A stretch of DNA of 64,000 nucleotides from Segatella copri. Lineage in GTDB: Bacteria; Bacteroidota; Bacteroidia; Bacteroidales; Bacteroidaceae. Below are positions 44,418-53,246 of this stretch, one piece after another (within the stretch, counting starts at the first letter, position 1; each line of letters begins with the position of its first letter). Below the pieces are notes generated by a model. That model was not told the DNA's origin. It worked only from the letters and a program-made list of their open reading frames with translations, and did no database searches. The stretch is taken from assembly GCF_009494395.1 (NCBI RefSeq), contig NZ_VZCB01000060.1:1-64000 (forward strand), given 5' to 3'. A program made the position numbers and the translations under genes.

Positions 44418-44990
44418 TTAATATAGTAATACTAATCCGGCAAAAGCCGAGTAGAGTATCATGCGGATAGGATTGATCTTCATCACTTTTACGCCGATAA
44501 AGGTGGCAAAAAAGAGGGCGATGGAGATGTAGAAATGCCAGGGATTGGCTGGTGTAGAGAAGTTCTCGCCATTCATCAGAAGCAGGGCTGCGGCTCCTAC
44601 CAGACCGACAATGGCTGGGCGAAGACCGATGAAGATGCTCTGAACGGCTGAGGTGTTCATATACTTGTACAGCATCTTGCTGATAAGAATCATCAAAACA
44701 AAGGATGGGAGAACCAACGCAAAGGTTGCCATGGCACTTCCGAGTACAGCCATCATGCCACTCATGCCGGCATTATGGACTGCTGTATAGCCACAATAGG
44801 TGGCGGCGTTGATACCGATAGGACCCGGTGTCATCTGAGAGATGGCAACCACATCGGTAAACTCTTGCATCGTCATCCAATGATACTGCGTAACTACCTG
44901 TCCCTGGATCAGGGAAATCATGGAATAGCCACCTCCGAATCCGAAGATGCCTATCTGAAGGAATACGATGAAAAGCTGAAGAAATATCAT
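44418..44990 (-). CDS. Chromate-transporter-family membrane protein, second half-size subunit
   Basis: A 190-residue membrane protein of the short-chain CHR family. Conserved signatures: FGFGGGYSMISLIQ, WMTMQEFTDVVAISQMTPGP and GINAATYCGYTAV. The start at 44990 (MIFLQLFIVFLQIG) is chosen because upstream codons come from the AT-rich intergenic repeat (44991-45087). It pairs with the homologous gene 97 nt upstream; such pairs form the two halves of a full ChrA-like transporter. The substrate may be chromate or sulfate-like anions; many gut homologues are untested. Confidence 0.85.
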   Translation of the reverse strand: MIFLQLFIVFLQIGIFGFGGGYSMISLIQGQVVTQYHWMTMQEFTDVVAISQMTPGPIGINAATYCGYTAVHNAGMSGMMAVLGSAMATFALVLPSFVLMILISKMLYKYMNTSAVQSIFIGLRPAIVGLVGAAALLLMNGENFSTPANPWHFYISIALFFATFIGVKVMKINPIRMILYSAFAGLVLLY

Positions 44991-45087
44991 TTCAATTAAT
45001 AATTGATAATTGATAATTAACAATGAGGCTTACGCCTTTGCCTCGGAGGCTTCTATACATTATTAATTATACATTGTACATTAAACT
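44991..45087. repeat. AT-rich dispersed repeat between the two transporter genes
   Basis: Iterated ATTGATAATTGATAATTAAC on one side and ATTATTAATTATACATTGTACATT on the other flank a GC-richer core containing AGGCTTACGCC and CCTCGGAGGC, short palindromes. Elements of this type are scattered between genes in Prevotella-like genomes. It separates two genes that are normally adjacent. Confidence 0.65.
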
Positions 45088-45627
45088 TTACTCCGTTGGC
45101 TGGATAAACTGTCCATAGATGTATCCACCTACGGCAGCAGCGATAATAATCCAGATTGGGTTGACGCCCAGAAGCCATATCAGGAGGGCTGACAGGATAG
45201 GAATCCAGCAGTTGACAAGCGAAATTCCGGCACTCTTGGCAAGTGAGAACGTAGGAACGGCTATCAATGCCACGACGGCAGGACGGATGCCTGCAAACAT
45301 GGCAGCAATCACCTTGTTGTCTTCAAACTGATGGAAAAACATGGCTATCGCCAGGATAATAAGGAAGGATGGCAACGAAGCGCCGAGGGTGCAGACGATG
45401 GCTCCCGGTGTCTTTGCCAACTTATATCCGAGCAGGGAACTCATGTTGATGGCCAAGGCCCCCGGACAAACCTGGGTAGTAGCGATGGCATCCAGAAATT
45501 CCTCCTTCGTCATCCAATGATGCTTGTCGACGACTTCGGATTCTATAATAGGAATCATGGCATAGCCACCACCAAAGGTGACTATGCCAATCTTCATGAA
45601 TGTCTTAAATAAATCTGTATATTTCAT
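45088..45627 (-). CDS. Chromate-transporter-family membrane protein, first half-size subunit
   Basis: A 179-residue membrane protein of the short-chain CHR family, with VTFGGGYAMIPIIESEVVDK, HHWMTKEEFLDAIATTQVCP and GALAINMSSLLGYKLAKTPG. About five to six hydrophobic segments. It is homologous to the gene 97 nt downstream and the two probably act as a heteromer. It begins 4 nt after the purL stop codon, so the three genes are likely read together; the pairing with purine synthesis looks accidental. Confidence 0.87.
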   Translation of the reverse strand: MKYTDLFKTFMKIGIVTFGGGYAMIPIIESEVVDKHHWMTKEEFLDAIATTQVCPGALAINMSSLLGYKLAKTPGAIVCTLGASLPSFLIILAIAMFFHQFEDNKVIAAMFAGIRPAVVALIAVPTFSLAKSAGISLVNCWIPILSALLIWLLGVNPIWIIIAAAVGGYIYGQFIQPTE

Positions 45628-45631
45628 TTAT

Positions 45632-48600
45632 TTACTTTACTCTTTCTTCAATCCACTGACGTGCATTGACAAATGCCTCAATCCAAGGAGTTACCTCGTC
45701 GTTGTGGCGATCAGCTGGATACCAGGCGTTCTGCCATGGGAAGATGGCACGCTCCAAGTGTGGCATCATAGCCAAGTGGCGACCATCTGCAGAGCAGATA
45801 CCTGCTACATTGTAGTCACTGCCGTTAGGATTACCTGGATACTCAGCGTAGTTGTACTTCGCAATGATGTTGTAGTGATCCTCTGGCTCAGGCAAGTAGA
45901 AACGACCCTCGCCGTGAGCTACCCAGATACCGAGCTTATCACCGCTCAGGCTACCGAACATCACACTGTCGTTCTGAGGAATAGTCAAACCGAGGAATGT
46001 GCTCTCGAACTTCTTGGATGTGTTGTGGCAGAGGTGTGAACGATGCTTGTGCTCAGGATTGATGAGGTTCAACTCAACCATCAGCTGGCAACCGTTGCAG
46101 ATACCGAGTGAAAGGGTATCCTCACGGGCATAGAACTTATCGAGTGCCTCCTTAGCCTTAGGATTGTAGAGGAATGCACCAGCCCAACCCTTGGCAGAAC
46201 CGAGAACGTCGGAGTTAGAGAAACCACCGCAGAATACGATGAAGTTTACATCTTCCAAGGTCTCACGACCGGAAATCAAGTCGGTCATCATCACATCCTT
46301 TACATCGAAGCCGGCGAGATACATAGAGTATGCCATCTCACGCTCACCATTGGTACCCTTCTCACGGATGATAGCTGCCTTGATGCCTGATGGCTTGCGA
46401 CGGTTAGCGTCGAGGCTGTAGCTAGCAAGAGTTCCCTTGAAGCCGTAACCGAAGTTCATCTCGATAGGCTGCTTCTTATAGTTGGTGTAACGCTTCTTAG
46501 CCATACCGTTCATGCTCTGCTTGCGGTCGAGGAGGTAAGATGTCTTATACCAGTCATCACGTAATGCATCGATATCGAACTCGTGCTCGAAGCCTTCCTT
46601 CTTGATGATAATCTTGCGGAGCTCAGGAGCTGGATAACCAATCTTGGCATAACCGATACCGTTCTCATCGAAGAATGCCTTCAACTCGTCCTTGTGAGCA
46701 TCGCTTACCTGGATGACAACACCTGGGTTCTCTGCGAAGAGAGTCTTGATGATGTCGGCATCTGCGATGTCGTGGAGGTTGATCTTCATACCACCCTCTA
46801 CGTTGGCGAATGTCATCTCGAGGAGAGTTGTAATCAAACCACCGGCACTGATATCGTGACCAGCCATTACCCAACCACGGTTAATGAGTTCCTGTACAGC
46901 GTTGAAGCAGTCAACGAAGTATTCTGGGTTCTTCACGGTAGGAACATCGCTGCCCACCTTGCCCAGGCTCTGTGCGAAGGCAGAACCACCGAGGCGCTGC
47001 TCGTCGAAGCTGAAGTCGATATGATAGAGGCTAGAGTTCTTGTCGTTAACGAGAACTGGGCTAACCACCTTCTTGACATCTGAAACCTCACCGCCGGCAC
47101 TGACGATAACGGTACCAGGAGCGATGATCTTCTCGCCGTTAGGATACTGCTGGGTCAAAGAGAGAGAGTCCTTACCTGTTGGTACGTTCACGTGGATGGC
47201 GCAGCAGAAGTCTGACAATGCCTTCACACCCTCGTACAGACGGGCATCCTCACCCTTCTGGCTGCGGCAAGGCCACATCCAGTTAGCAGAGAGGCTGATG
47301 CTGTCCATACCATCTGCCAATGGAGCCCATACGATATTAGTCAATGACTCTGCTACAGAGAGTACTGAACCTGCCTTAGGATCGGCAAGACCAGCCTGAG
47401 GAGCATGACCCATTGCTGTTACGATACCCTTCTCGCCACGGTAGTCGAGTGCTACGACACCACAGTCTGAGAGTGGCAACTGAATCTGACCCTGACCCTG
47501 CTGACGGGCAATCTTACCTGTCACGGAACGGTCAACCTTGTTGGTCAACCAATCCTTACAAGCCACAGCCTCCATCTGGAGAACGCGCTGCAAGTACTCG
47601 TCGAGGTTATCTGCAGAATAAGTTACATCTTCATATTTACGCTCTACGGTCTCATCCACCATCACAGTCTTAGGAGTATGACCGAACATCTGAGCTACAT
47701 CGAGGTCGAATGGCTTCACGCCGTCAGCCTGCTTGAAGCTGAAGTGAGCATCGCCAGTAGTCTCACCAACCACGTACATTGGAGCACGCTCACGGTCGGC
47801 AATCTTCTGAACCTCGCTGATATACTTCTCGTCGATGAGCAAGCCCATGCGCTCCTGGCTCTCGTTGGCGATGATTTCCTTAGCGCTCAAAGTCTTGTCG
47901 CCGATAGGCAACTTAGACATGTCGATTTCGCCACCGCACTCTTCTACCAACTCAGAGAGACAGTTCAAGTGACCGGCTGAACCGTGGTCGTGGATGCTGA
48001 CTACTGGGTTCTCATCGTTCTCAACGAGTGCACGAACCAGGTTGTAGGCACGCTTCTGCATCTCAGGGTTGGCACGCTGAACAGCGTTCAACTCGATACC
48101 GTTGCTGTAACGGCCTGTATCTACAGAAGAAACAGAACCACCACCAAGACCGATGCGATAGTTATCACCACCTACTACTACAACCTTGTTGCCCTTCTGT
48201 GGCTCACCCTTCTTATAGTCACGCTTCTTGCCGTAGCCTACACCACCAGCAAGCATGATTACCTTATCGTATGCATACTTCTCACCATTCTCCTCGTGCT
48301 CGAATGTAAGCACAGAACCGGTGATGAGAGGCTGACCAAACTTGTTACCGAAGTCTGATGCACCGTTGGAAGCCTTGATCAGAATCTGTTCAGGAGTCTG
48401 ATAGAGCCACTTACGAACAGGCATGATGTCTTCCCAGTCGCGCTCAACATCGCTCTTTCCGTTGTCATCCTTCAGGCGAGGATAAGCAGTCATGTAGCAG
48501 GCTGTACCTGCGATAGGCCATGAACCTACACCACCACCCATACGGTCGCGGATTTCACCACCCGTACCGGTAGCAGCACCGTTGAAAGGCTCTACAGTAG

Positions 48601-49357
48601 TAGGGAAGTTGTGAGTCTCAGCCTTCAGAGAGATAACACTCTCGATATCCTTCACCTGGAAGAAATCGCTGGTAGTCTGATCGGCTGGAGCAAACTGCTC
48701 GATAACAGGACCCTGAGAGAAAGCCACGTTGTCCTTGTAAGCAGAGAGAATCTTGTTAGGGTTCTCCTGAGTGGTCTTCTTGATCATGCTGAAGAGAGAA
48801 GACTCCATCTCTTTACCATCGATGATAAACTGGCCGCCGAAGATCTTGTGGCGGCAGTGCTCTGAGTTGATCTGTGCGAAACCGAAGATTTCGCTGTCGG
48901 TGAGAGGGCGTCCGTTCTCTTTCTCCAGCTTGTGGAGATAAGCCATTTCGTCCTCGCTGAGGGCAAGACCCTCTTCCTCGTTATACTTCTCGAGGTCATC
49001 GACGTACTTGATAGGTTCTGGCTGGTGGTTCACGGTGAACACATCCTGACCGATACCGTTGTACATACGCTGGAGCATAGGGTCGTGCTCAGCGTCCTCG
49101 CTATCTACAGGGAAGTACTCCTCGATACGCGAAATGCCGTTAAGACTCATGTTCTGAGTAATCTCAACGGCATTCGTACTCCAAGGAGTAATCATTTCAC
49201 GGCGTGGACCGACATAGAAGCCCTGCAACTGCTGGGCGTCCTCTAAAGTCGCGTCACCATAAAGCCAACAAAGTTCATTGATTTCGTCCTGAGATGGTTT
49301 GTGATCAATCTCGGTCGCAATCACACTCTTAGATGGAGTTCTGAAAAAAAGAATCAT
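45632..49357 (-). CDS. purL: Phosphoribosylformylglycinamidine synthase (single-chain PurL)
   Basis: A 1241-residue cytoplasmic enzyme of the large, single-chain type. It turns FGAR, glutamine and ATP into FGAM, the fourth step of purine synthesis. Visible parts: the N-terminal domain, two AIR-synthase-type halves (FGFAQINSEHCRHKIFGGQF, then LKAETHNFPTTVEPFNGAAT and GTGGEIRDRMGGGVGSWPIA; second half MAGHDISAGGLITTLLEM), and a C-terminal glutamine amidotransferase with the nucleophile Cys in LSLGICNGCQLMVELNLI. Length and order match the family. The -7 box TATCTTTG lies at 49413-49406. Confidence 0.96.
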   Translation of the reverse strand: MILFFRTPSKSVIATEIDHKPSQDEINELCWLYGDATLEDAQQLQGFYVGPRREMITPWSTNAVEITQNMSLNGISRIEEYFPVDSEDAEHDPMLQRMYNGIGQDVFTVNHQPEPIKYVDDLEKYNEEEGLALSEDEMAYLHKLEKENGRPLTDSEIFGFAQINSEHCRHKIFGGQFIIDGKEMESSLFSMIKKTTQENPNKILSAYKDNVAFSQGPVIEQFAPADQTTSDFFQVKDIESVISLKAETHNFPTTVEPFNGAATGTGGEIRDRMGGGVGSWPIAGTACYMTAYPRLKDDNGKSDVERDWEDIMPVRKWLYQTPEQILIKASNGASDFGNKFGQPLITGSVLTFEHEENGEKYAYDKVIMLAGGVGYGKKRDYKKGEPQKGNKVVVVGGDNYRIGLGGGSVSSVDTGRYSNGIELNAVQRANPEMQKRAYNLVRALVENDENPVVSIHDHGSAGHLNCLSELVEECGGEIDMSKLPIGDKTLSAKEIIANESQERMGLLIDEKYISEVQKIADRERAPMYVVGETTGDAHFSFKQADGVKPFDLDVAQMFGHTPKTVMVDETVERKYEDVTYSADNLDEYLQRVLQMEAVACKDWLTNKVDRSVTGKIARQQGQGQIQLPLSDCGVVALDYRGEKGIVTAMGHAPQAGLADPKAGSVLSVAESLTNIVWAPLADGMDSISLSANWMWPCRSQKGEDARLYEGVKALSDFCCAIHVNVPTGKDSLSLTQQYPNGEKIIAPGTVIVSAGGEVSDVKKVVSPVLVNDKNSSLYHIDFSFDEQRLGGSAFAQSLGKVGSDVPTVKNPEYFVDCFNAVQELINRGWVMAGHDISAGGLITTLLEMTFANVEGGMKINLHDIADADIIKTLFAENPGVVIQVSDAHKDELKAFFDENGIGYAKIGYPAPELRKIIIKKEGFEHEFDIDALRDDWYKTSYLLDRKQSMNGMAKKRYTNYKKQPIEMNFGYGFKGTLASYSLDANRRKPSGIKAAIIREKGTNGEREMAYSMYLAGFDVKDVMMTDLISGRETLEDVNFIVFCGGFSNSDVLGSAKGWAGAFLYNPKAKEALDKFYAREDTLSLGICNGCQLMVELNLINPEHKHRSHLCHNTSKKFESTFLGLTIPQNDSVMFGSLSGDKLGIWVAHGEGRFYLPEPEDHYNIIAKYNYAEYPGNPNGSDYNVAGICSADGRHLAMMPHLERAIFPWQNAWYPADRHNDEVTPWIEAFVNARQWIEERVK

Positions 49358-49405
49358 ACTATTTCTCTTTTTATTATGTTAATGTATTTATTTTTCTTTC
49401 GGTTG

Positions 49406-49413
49406 CAAAGATA
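49406..49413 (-). promoter_or_regulatory. -7 box of purL
   Basis: On the minus strand TATCTTTG followed by CAACC, 49 nt before the purL ATG. Confidence 0.6.
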
Positions 49414-49560
49414 GCGCTAAATTTTGGAAATACAAAGCCTTTGCTCGTATTTTTATAGTTAGTTAATGCTTTCCCCTTGTAAAAAACTACAAAATATTGA
49501 TTTTGTGGTTAAAAATGTCTAAAACGCTTTGACAAATGATGTTTATTCGGGTCTAATAAG

Positions 49561-49568
49561 TAACTTTG
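49561..49568 (+). promoter_or_regulatory. -7 box of the OmpA-family gene
   Basis: TAACTTTG followed by CACCG fits TAnnTTTG, about 63 nt before the ATG; divergent from purL. Confidence 0.6.
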
Positions 49569-49630
49569 CACCGTGAAAGCGTGTGTAACATTTAAATGTA
49601 TATTTAATAACTGAAAATAAAAATAGGAAT

Positions 49631-50491
49631 ATGAAACAGACTAAGATTTTTGCAATGGTTTTGATGGCAGCAGCTTTGTTGACAACAAGTTGCGCTAGTA
49701 AGAAGGATCTTCAGAATTGCCAGACAGAAAACAGAGAGTTGACTGCCAATTACCAAGATACAAAGGAGAAGTTGGCTGCTACAGAGGCTAGTCTCGCTGC
49801 AGCTCAGGAGCAGCTCGCTACTGCAAAGAGCGACTACGCTAAGTTGCAGAGTGCTCTCGACAAGAGTTTGACAAATGCTAATCAGAACAACATTAGCATC
49901 GAGAAGCTCGTTGACCAGATCAATGAGAGCAACCAGTACATCCGTCATTTGGTTGAGGTGAAGAGCAAGAGCGATTCTCTGAACATGGTATTGACCAACA
50001 ACCTGACCCGCTCACTCAGCCGTGAGGAGATGAAGGAAGTTGACGTTCAGGTATTGAAGGGTGTGGTTTACATCTCTTTGGCTGACAACATGCTCTATCA
50101 GAGCGGTAGCTATGAGGTGAACAGCCGTGCTAAGGAGACTTTGAGCAAGATTGCCAAGATTATCCAGGACTACAAGGATTACGATGTACTCATCGAGGGT
50201 AACACTGATAACGTGCCTGTAAGCACAACAAGTGCCAAGATGAAGAACATCCGTAACAACTGGGACCTCTCTGCTCTCCGTGCAGCTTCTGTTGTTCAGT
50301 ATCTCCAGGACAACTTCGGTGTTAATCCTAAGCGTATGACTGCTGGTGGTCGTGGTGAGTACAACCCTGTTACAACCAACAATACAGAGGTTGGCAAGCA
50401 GCGTAACCGTCGTACCCAGATTATCATCACTCCTAAGCTCGACCAGTTCATGGACTTGATCGACAAGGCTCCAGAGGATTCTCAGAAGTAA
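49631..50491 (+). CDS. OmpA-family peptidoglycan-anchoring lipoprotein
   Basis: A 286-residue lipoprotein (lipobox LLTTSC, Cys20). A coiled-coil covers about 25-115 with heptads such as ENRELTANYQDTKEKLAATE. The OmpA_C domain lies at about 145-270: ISLADNMLYQSGSYEVN, then VLIEGNTDNVPVSTTSAKMK, NNWDLSALRAASVVQYLQDN and GRGEYNPVTTNNTEVGKQRN. The NxxLSxxRA and GRGE-type motifs bind diaminopimelate of peptidoglycan. It probably links the outer membrane to the wall. It has its own promoter and terminator. Confidence 0.9.
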   Translation: MKQTKIFAMVLMAAALLTTSCASKKDLQNCQTENRELTANYQDTKEKLAATEASLAAAQEQLATAKSDYAKLQSALDKSLTNANQNNISIEKLVDQINESNQYIRHLVEVKSKSDSLNMVLTNNLTRSLSREEMKEVDVQVLKGVVYISLADNMLYQSGSYEVNSRAKETLSKIAKIIQDYKDYDVLIEGNTDNVPVSTTSAKMKNIRNNWDLSALRAASVVQYLQDNFGVNPKRMTAGGRGEYNPVTTNNTEVGKQRNRRTQIIITPKLDQFMDLIDKAPEDSQK

Positions 50492-50560
50492 TCTTGGTTA
50501 GATTATGAAGAATGAATAATCAGGGCTTGCACATCATTGCGTCCTGATGTATATGATAGA

Positions 50561-50597
50561 AGGCACCAATGGGTTTATGCTCATTGGTGCCTTTTTT
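50561..50597 (+). terminator. Terminator of the OmpA-family gene
   Basis: AGGCACCAATG pairs with CATTGGTGCCT around a 10-nt loop and is followed by TTTTT. Confidence 0.92.
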
Positions 50598-50702
50598 GTA
50601 TAAATATGCATGAATTATAGAAGATGGCTTGGAAAAAGCGTGTTTTGTTGTCATTTTGATAGAAAATATTTTAATTTCCTTTCTTTTATCAAATCTTTTT
50701 CG

Positions 50703-50710
50703 TAATTTTG
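50703..50710 (+). promoter_or_regulatory. -7 box of icd
   Basis: TAATTTTG followed by CAGGC, 31 nt before the ATG. Confidence 0.62.
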
Positions 50711-50741
50711 CAGGCAAATTATTAATTAGACATGAATTGTT

Positions 50742-51953
50742 ATGGAAAAGATTAAGATGACGACTCCATTGGTAGAGATGGACGGTGATGAGATGACAAG
50801 AATCCTTTGGAAGATGATCAAGGACGAACTGATTCTTCCTTTCGTTGACTTGAAGTCTGAGTATTATGACTTGGGTTTGCCTTATCGTGACCAGACCAAT
50901 GACCAGGTAACCATTGACTCTGCTGAGGCTGCCAAGAAATATGGTGTAGCCGTGAAGTGTGCTACCATTACCCCTAATGCCCAGCGTATGGACGAGTATA
51001 AGCTCCACAAAATGTGGAAAAGTCCTAACGGAACAATCCGTAGCATCATGGACGGTACCGTGTTCCGTGCTCCTATTACCATTCCTAGCATTCACCCATG
51101 TGTGAAGAACTGGGAGAAGCCTATCACTATCGCCCGTCATGCTTATGGAGATGTATACAAGAGCGTGGAGATTCGTGCTGATGAACCGGGAGTAGCTAAA
51201 CTCGTGTTCGAGGGTAAGAGTGGCAAGAAGCAGGAGGTTGAAATCCATAACTTCGATGGCGCTGGCGTTATTCAGGGTATGCACAATACCGACAAGAGTA
51301 TCCGCAGCTTTGCTCACAGCTGCTTCAAGTTTGCCATCGATACCAAGCAGGACCTTTGGTTCGCTACCAAGGATACCATCTCCAAGACTTACGATGCTCA
51401 GTTCCGTAAGATTTTTGAGGAAGTATACGAGAGCGACTACAAGGAGAAGTTTGCAGAGCTTGGCATCGAGTACTTCTATACATTGATTGATGATGCCGTG
51501 GCTCGTGTGATTCGTAGCAAGGGTGGTTTCATCTGGGCTTGCAAGAACTATGATGGTGATGTGATGAGCGATATGCTCAGTACCGCATTCGGTTCTCTGG
51601 CAATGATGACTTCTGTCTTGGTTTCTCCTGATGGAAAATATGAATATGAGGCAGCACATGGTACAGTAACACGTCACTACTATCGCTACTTGAAAGGTGA
51701 GGATACATCTACCAACCCAATGGCAACCATCTTTGCATGGAGCGGTGCATTGAGAAAGCGTGGTGAGCTGGATGGCATCAAGGAGTTGCAGGACTTTGGC
51801 GACCAGTTGGAGGCTGCTTGCTTCGATACCTTGAATGACGGTATCGCTACCAAAGACCTCGTCAACCTGATGGAGGGAGTTAAGGCTAAGGCCGTGAACT
51901 CTGCAGGTTTCATCGCTGCTATTCGTGAGCGTTTGGAGAAGAGATTGGGATAA
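50742..51953 (+). CDS. icd: NADP-dependent isocitrate dehydrogenase
   Basis: A 403-residue cytoplasmic enzyme of the homodimeric, eukaryote-like NADP-IDH type. It turns isocitrate into 2-oxoglutarate and CO2 while making NADPH. Motifs: [16 protein letters not shown] at the start, [39 protein letters not shown] (substrate serine region), and the metal/NADP part [20 protein letters not shown] followed by [13 protein letters not shown]. Length fits the family (about 400-415). A single-gene unit with its own promoter and terminator. Confidence 0.96.
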   Translation: MEKIKMTTPLVEMDGDEMTRILWKMIKDELILPFVDLKSEYYDLGLPYRDQTNDQVTIDSAEAAKKYGVAVKCATITPNAQRMDEYKLHKMWKSPNGTIRSIMDGTVFRAPITIPSIHPCVKNWEKPITIARHAYGDVYKSVEIRADEPGVAKLVFEGKSGKKQEVEIHNFDGAGVIQGMHNTDKSIRSFAHSCFKFAIDTKQDLWFATKDTISKTYDAQFRKIFEEVYESDYKEKFAELGIEYFYTLIDDAVARVIRSKGGFIWACKNYDGDVMSDMLSTAFGSLAMMTSVLVSPDGKYEYEAAHGTVTRHYYRYLKGEDTSTNPMATIFAWSGALRKRGELDGIKELQDFGDQLEAACFDTLNDGIATKDLVNLMEGVKAKAVNSAGFIAAIRERLEKRLG

Positions 51954-51976
51954 GCCAAAAATCAGATAAACAAAGG

Positions 51977-52022
51977 AAAAGCCTTACCGGAGTCAATAGA
52001 TGACACTGGTAAGGCTTTTTTG
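51977..52022. terminator. Bidirectional terminator between icd and the XRE gene
   Basis: AAAAGCCTTACC pairs perfectly with GGTAAGGCTTTT, with T-runs on both strands, between convergent genes. Confidence 0.88.
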
Positions 52023-52041
52023 ATATAAAGAGCGGAAACTT

Positions 52042-52278
52042 TTACTTCTTACGCTTGGAAGAAAGAGCATCTGAGTAGTACTTGAAAAAGTCAACTTTCA
52101 AGATTTTACTGATGTGGAACAGCATGCCCGTATCGATGGTAGTGCGATCGTATACCTTATATATATTGGTGCGATGGCAACCAAGTTCGTTTGCCAACCA
52201 TACAGATGTTTTACCCTGCCGTTGAAGTTCTTCCTTGATGAGTTTGCCTATGGCCACAGTATTAACTTTATCGTTCAT
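52042..52278 (-). CDS. Small XRE-type helix-turn-helix protein
   Basis: A 78-residue protein. The helix-turn-helix core is in EELQRQGKTSVWLANELGCH followed by RTNIYKVYDRTTIDTGML, and then FHISKILKVDFFKYYSDAL, as in short Cro/C1-type regulators. The tail is basic (SSKRKK). A -7 box TAATTTTG lies at 52335-52328. It could repress itself or a distant target. No phage or toxin partner is next to it, so its job is not evident. Confidence 0.82.
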   Translation of the reverse strand: MNDKVNTVAIGKLIKEELQRQGKTSVWLANELGCHRTNIYKVYDRTTIDTGMLFHISKILKVDFFKYYSDALSSKRKK

Positions 52279-52456
52279 AATTCTTTGCTTATTAAAGATT
52301 TTGTATATTCTTGTCTAAATCCGGTTGCAAAATTACCAATATAGTATTAAAATAGCGAACAAACTTGTAGCGGATTTGGTTACATTGCGTTAAAGTGTGT
52401 CATAAAATTCTTTAAAATTGTAATAAAACTAATCTTTTTTAAGCTGATTTGGTGAA

Positions 52457-52483
52457 TGTAATTGAATTGTAATCGAATGTAAT
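52457..52483 (+). promoter_or_regulatory. Three TGTAAT direct repeats: probable response-regulator site
   Basis: TGTAAT occurs at 52457, 52468 and 52478 (11- and 10-bp steps), each preceded by GAA(T), and ends 22 nt before the -7 box of the response regulator. One-turn spacing of direct half-sites is the normal layout for OmpR/PhoB-family proteins, so autoregulation is likely. Confidence 0.65.
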
Positions 52484-52505
52484 GCGTATTACAAAAGAAA
52501 AAGTG

Positions 52506-52513
52506 TAATTTTG
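52506..52513 (+). promoter_or_regulatory. -7 box of the two-component operon
   Basis: TAATTTTG followed by CAGGC, 25 nt before the response-regulator ATG. Confidence 0.62.
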
Positions 52514-52538
52514 CAGGCAGAATTTAAATGATAGGAAT

Positions 52539-53234
52539 ATGGAAGCAAATAAGAAGAAAATCCTGGTTGTTGATGATGAGCAGGACTTGTGTGAAATCTT
52601 GAAGTTCAATTTAGAGACAGAGGGGTATCAGGCAGATACTGCCAATTCGGGTGAGGAAGCTATATCGATGGATATTGCCTCTTATGATCTTTTATTGCTT
52701 GATGTGATGATGGGAGGAATGAGCGGATTTCAGCTGGCAAGACAGTTGAAGGAGAATCCGATGACAGCTCATGTGCCTATCATCTTCCTGACAGCCCGTG
52801 ATACGGAGAATGATACTGTGACCGGATTCAATCTGGGTGCAGATGATTATATCTCCAAGCCTTTCTCTATCCGGGAGGTGATGGTGCGAGTGCGTGCTGT
52901 GCTGCGCCGTACAATGGAGCAGAGAGGTAACAGCAGCGAGCCTTCTCTGATTAACTATCAGGGTTTGCAGCTGAATCTGGACAAGAAGTCGGTGACTGTG
53001 GATGGAGAGTGTGTGCCATTTACCAAGACAGAGTTTGAACTCTTGCGCCTTCTGCTGGAAGAGCGTGGTAAGGTGTTCTCTCGTCAGGAACTCATCGACC
53101 GAGTATGGCCAAAGGATGTGATGGTGCTCGACCGTACTGTGGATGTGAATATTACCCGTATGCGAAAGAAAATTGGTAAATTTTCCAAGTGTATCGTTAC
53201 CCGTCTGGGATTTGGTTATTATTTTGATGCATAA
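52539..53234 (+). CDS. OmpR/PhoB-family response regulator
   Basis: A 231-residue protein. The receiver domain has ILVVDDEQDL (acidic pocket), the phospho-acceptor Asp55 in LLLLDVMMGG, IIFLTARDTE, and the Lys in DDYISKPFSIREVMVRVRAV. The C-terminal winged helix shows FTKTEFELLRLLLEERGKVF, SRQELIDRVW and LDRTVDVNITRMRKKIG, then LGFGYYFDA. It is followed after 12 nt by its sensor kinase. TGTAAT repeats before its promoter suggest it controls itself. The stimulus is unknown; a phosphate role (PhoB) cannot be claimed from sequence. Confidence 0.93.
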   Translation: MEANKKKILVVDDEQDLCEILKFNLETEGYQADTANSGEEAISMDIASYDLLLLDVMMGGMSGFQLARQLKENPMTAHVPIIFLTARDTENDTVTGFNLGADDYISKPFSIREVMVRVRAVLRRTMEQRGNSSEPSLINYQGLQLNLDKKSVTVDGECVPFTKTEFELLRLLLEERGKVFSRQELIDRVWPKDVMVLDRTVDVNITRMRKKIGKFSKCIVTRLGFGYYFDA

Positions 53235-53246
53235 ACATATATCATC

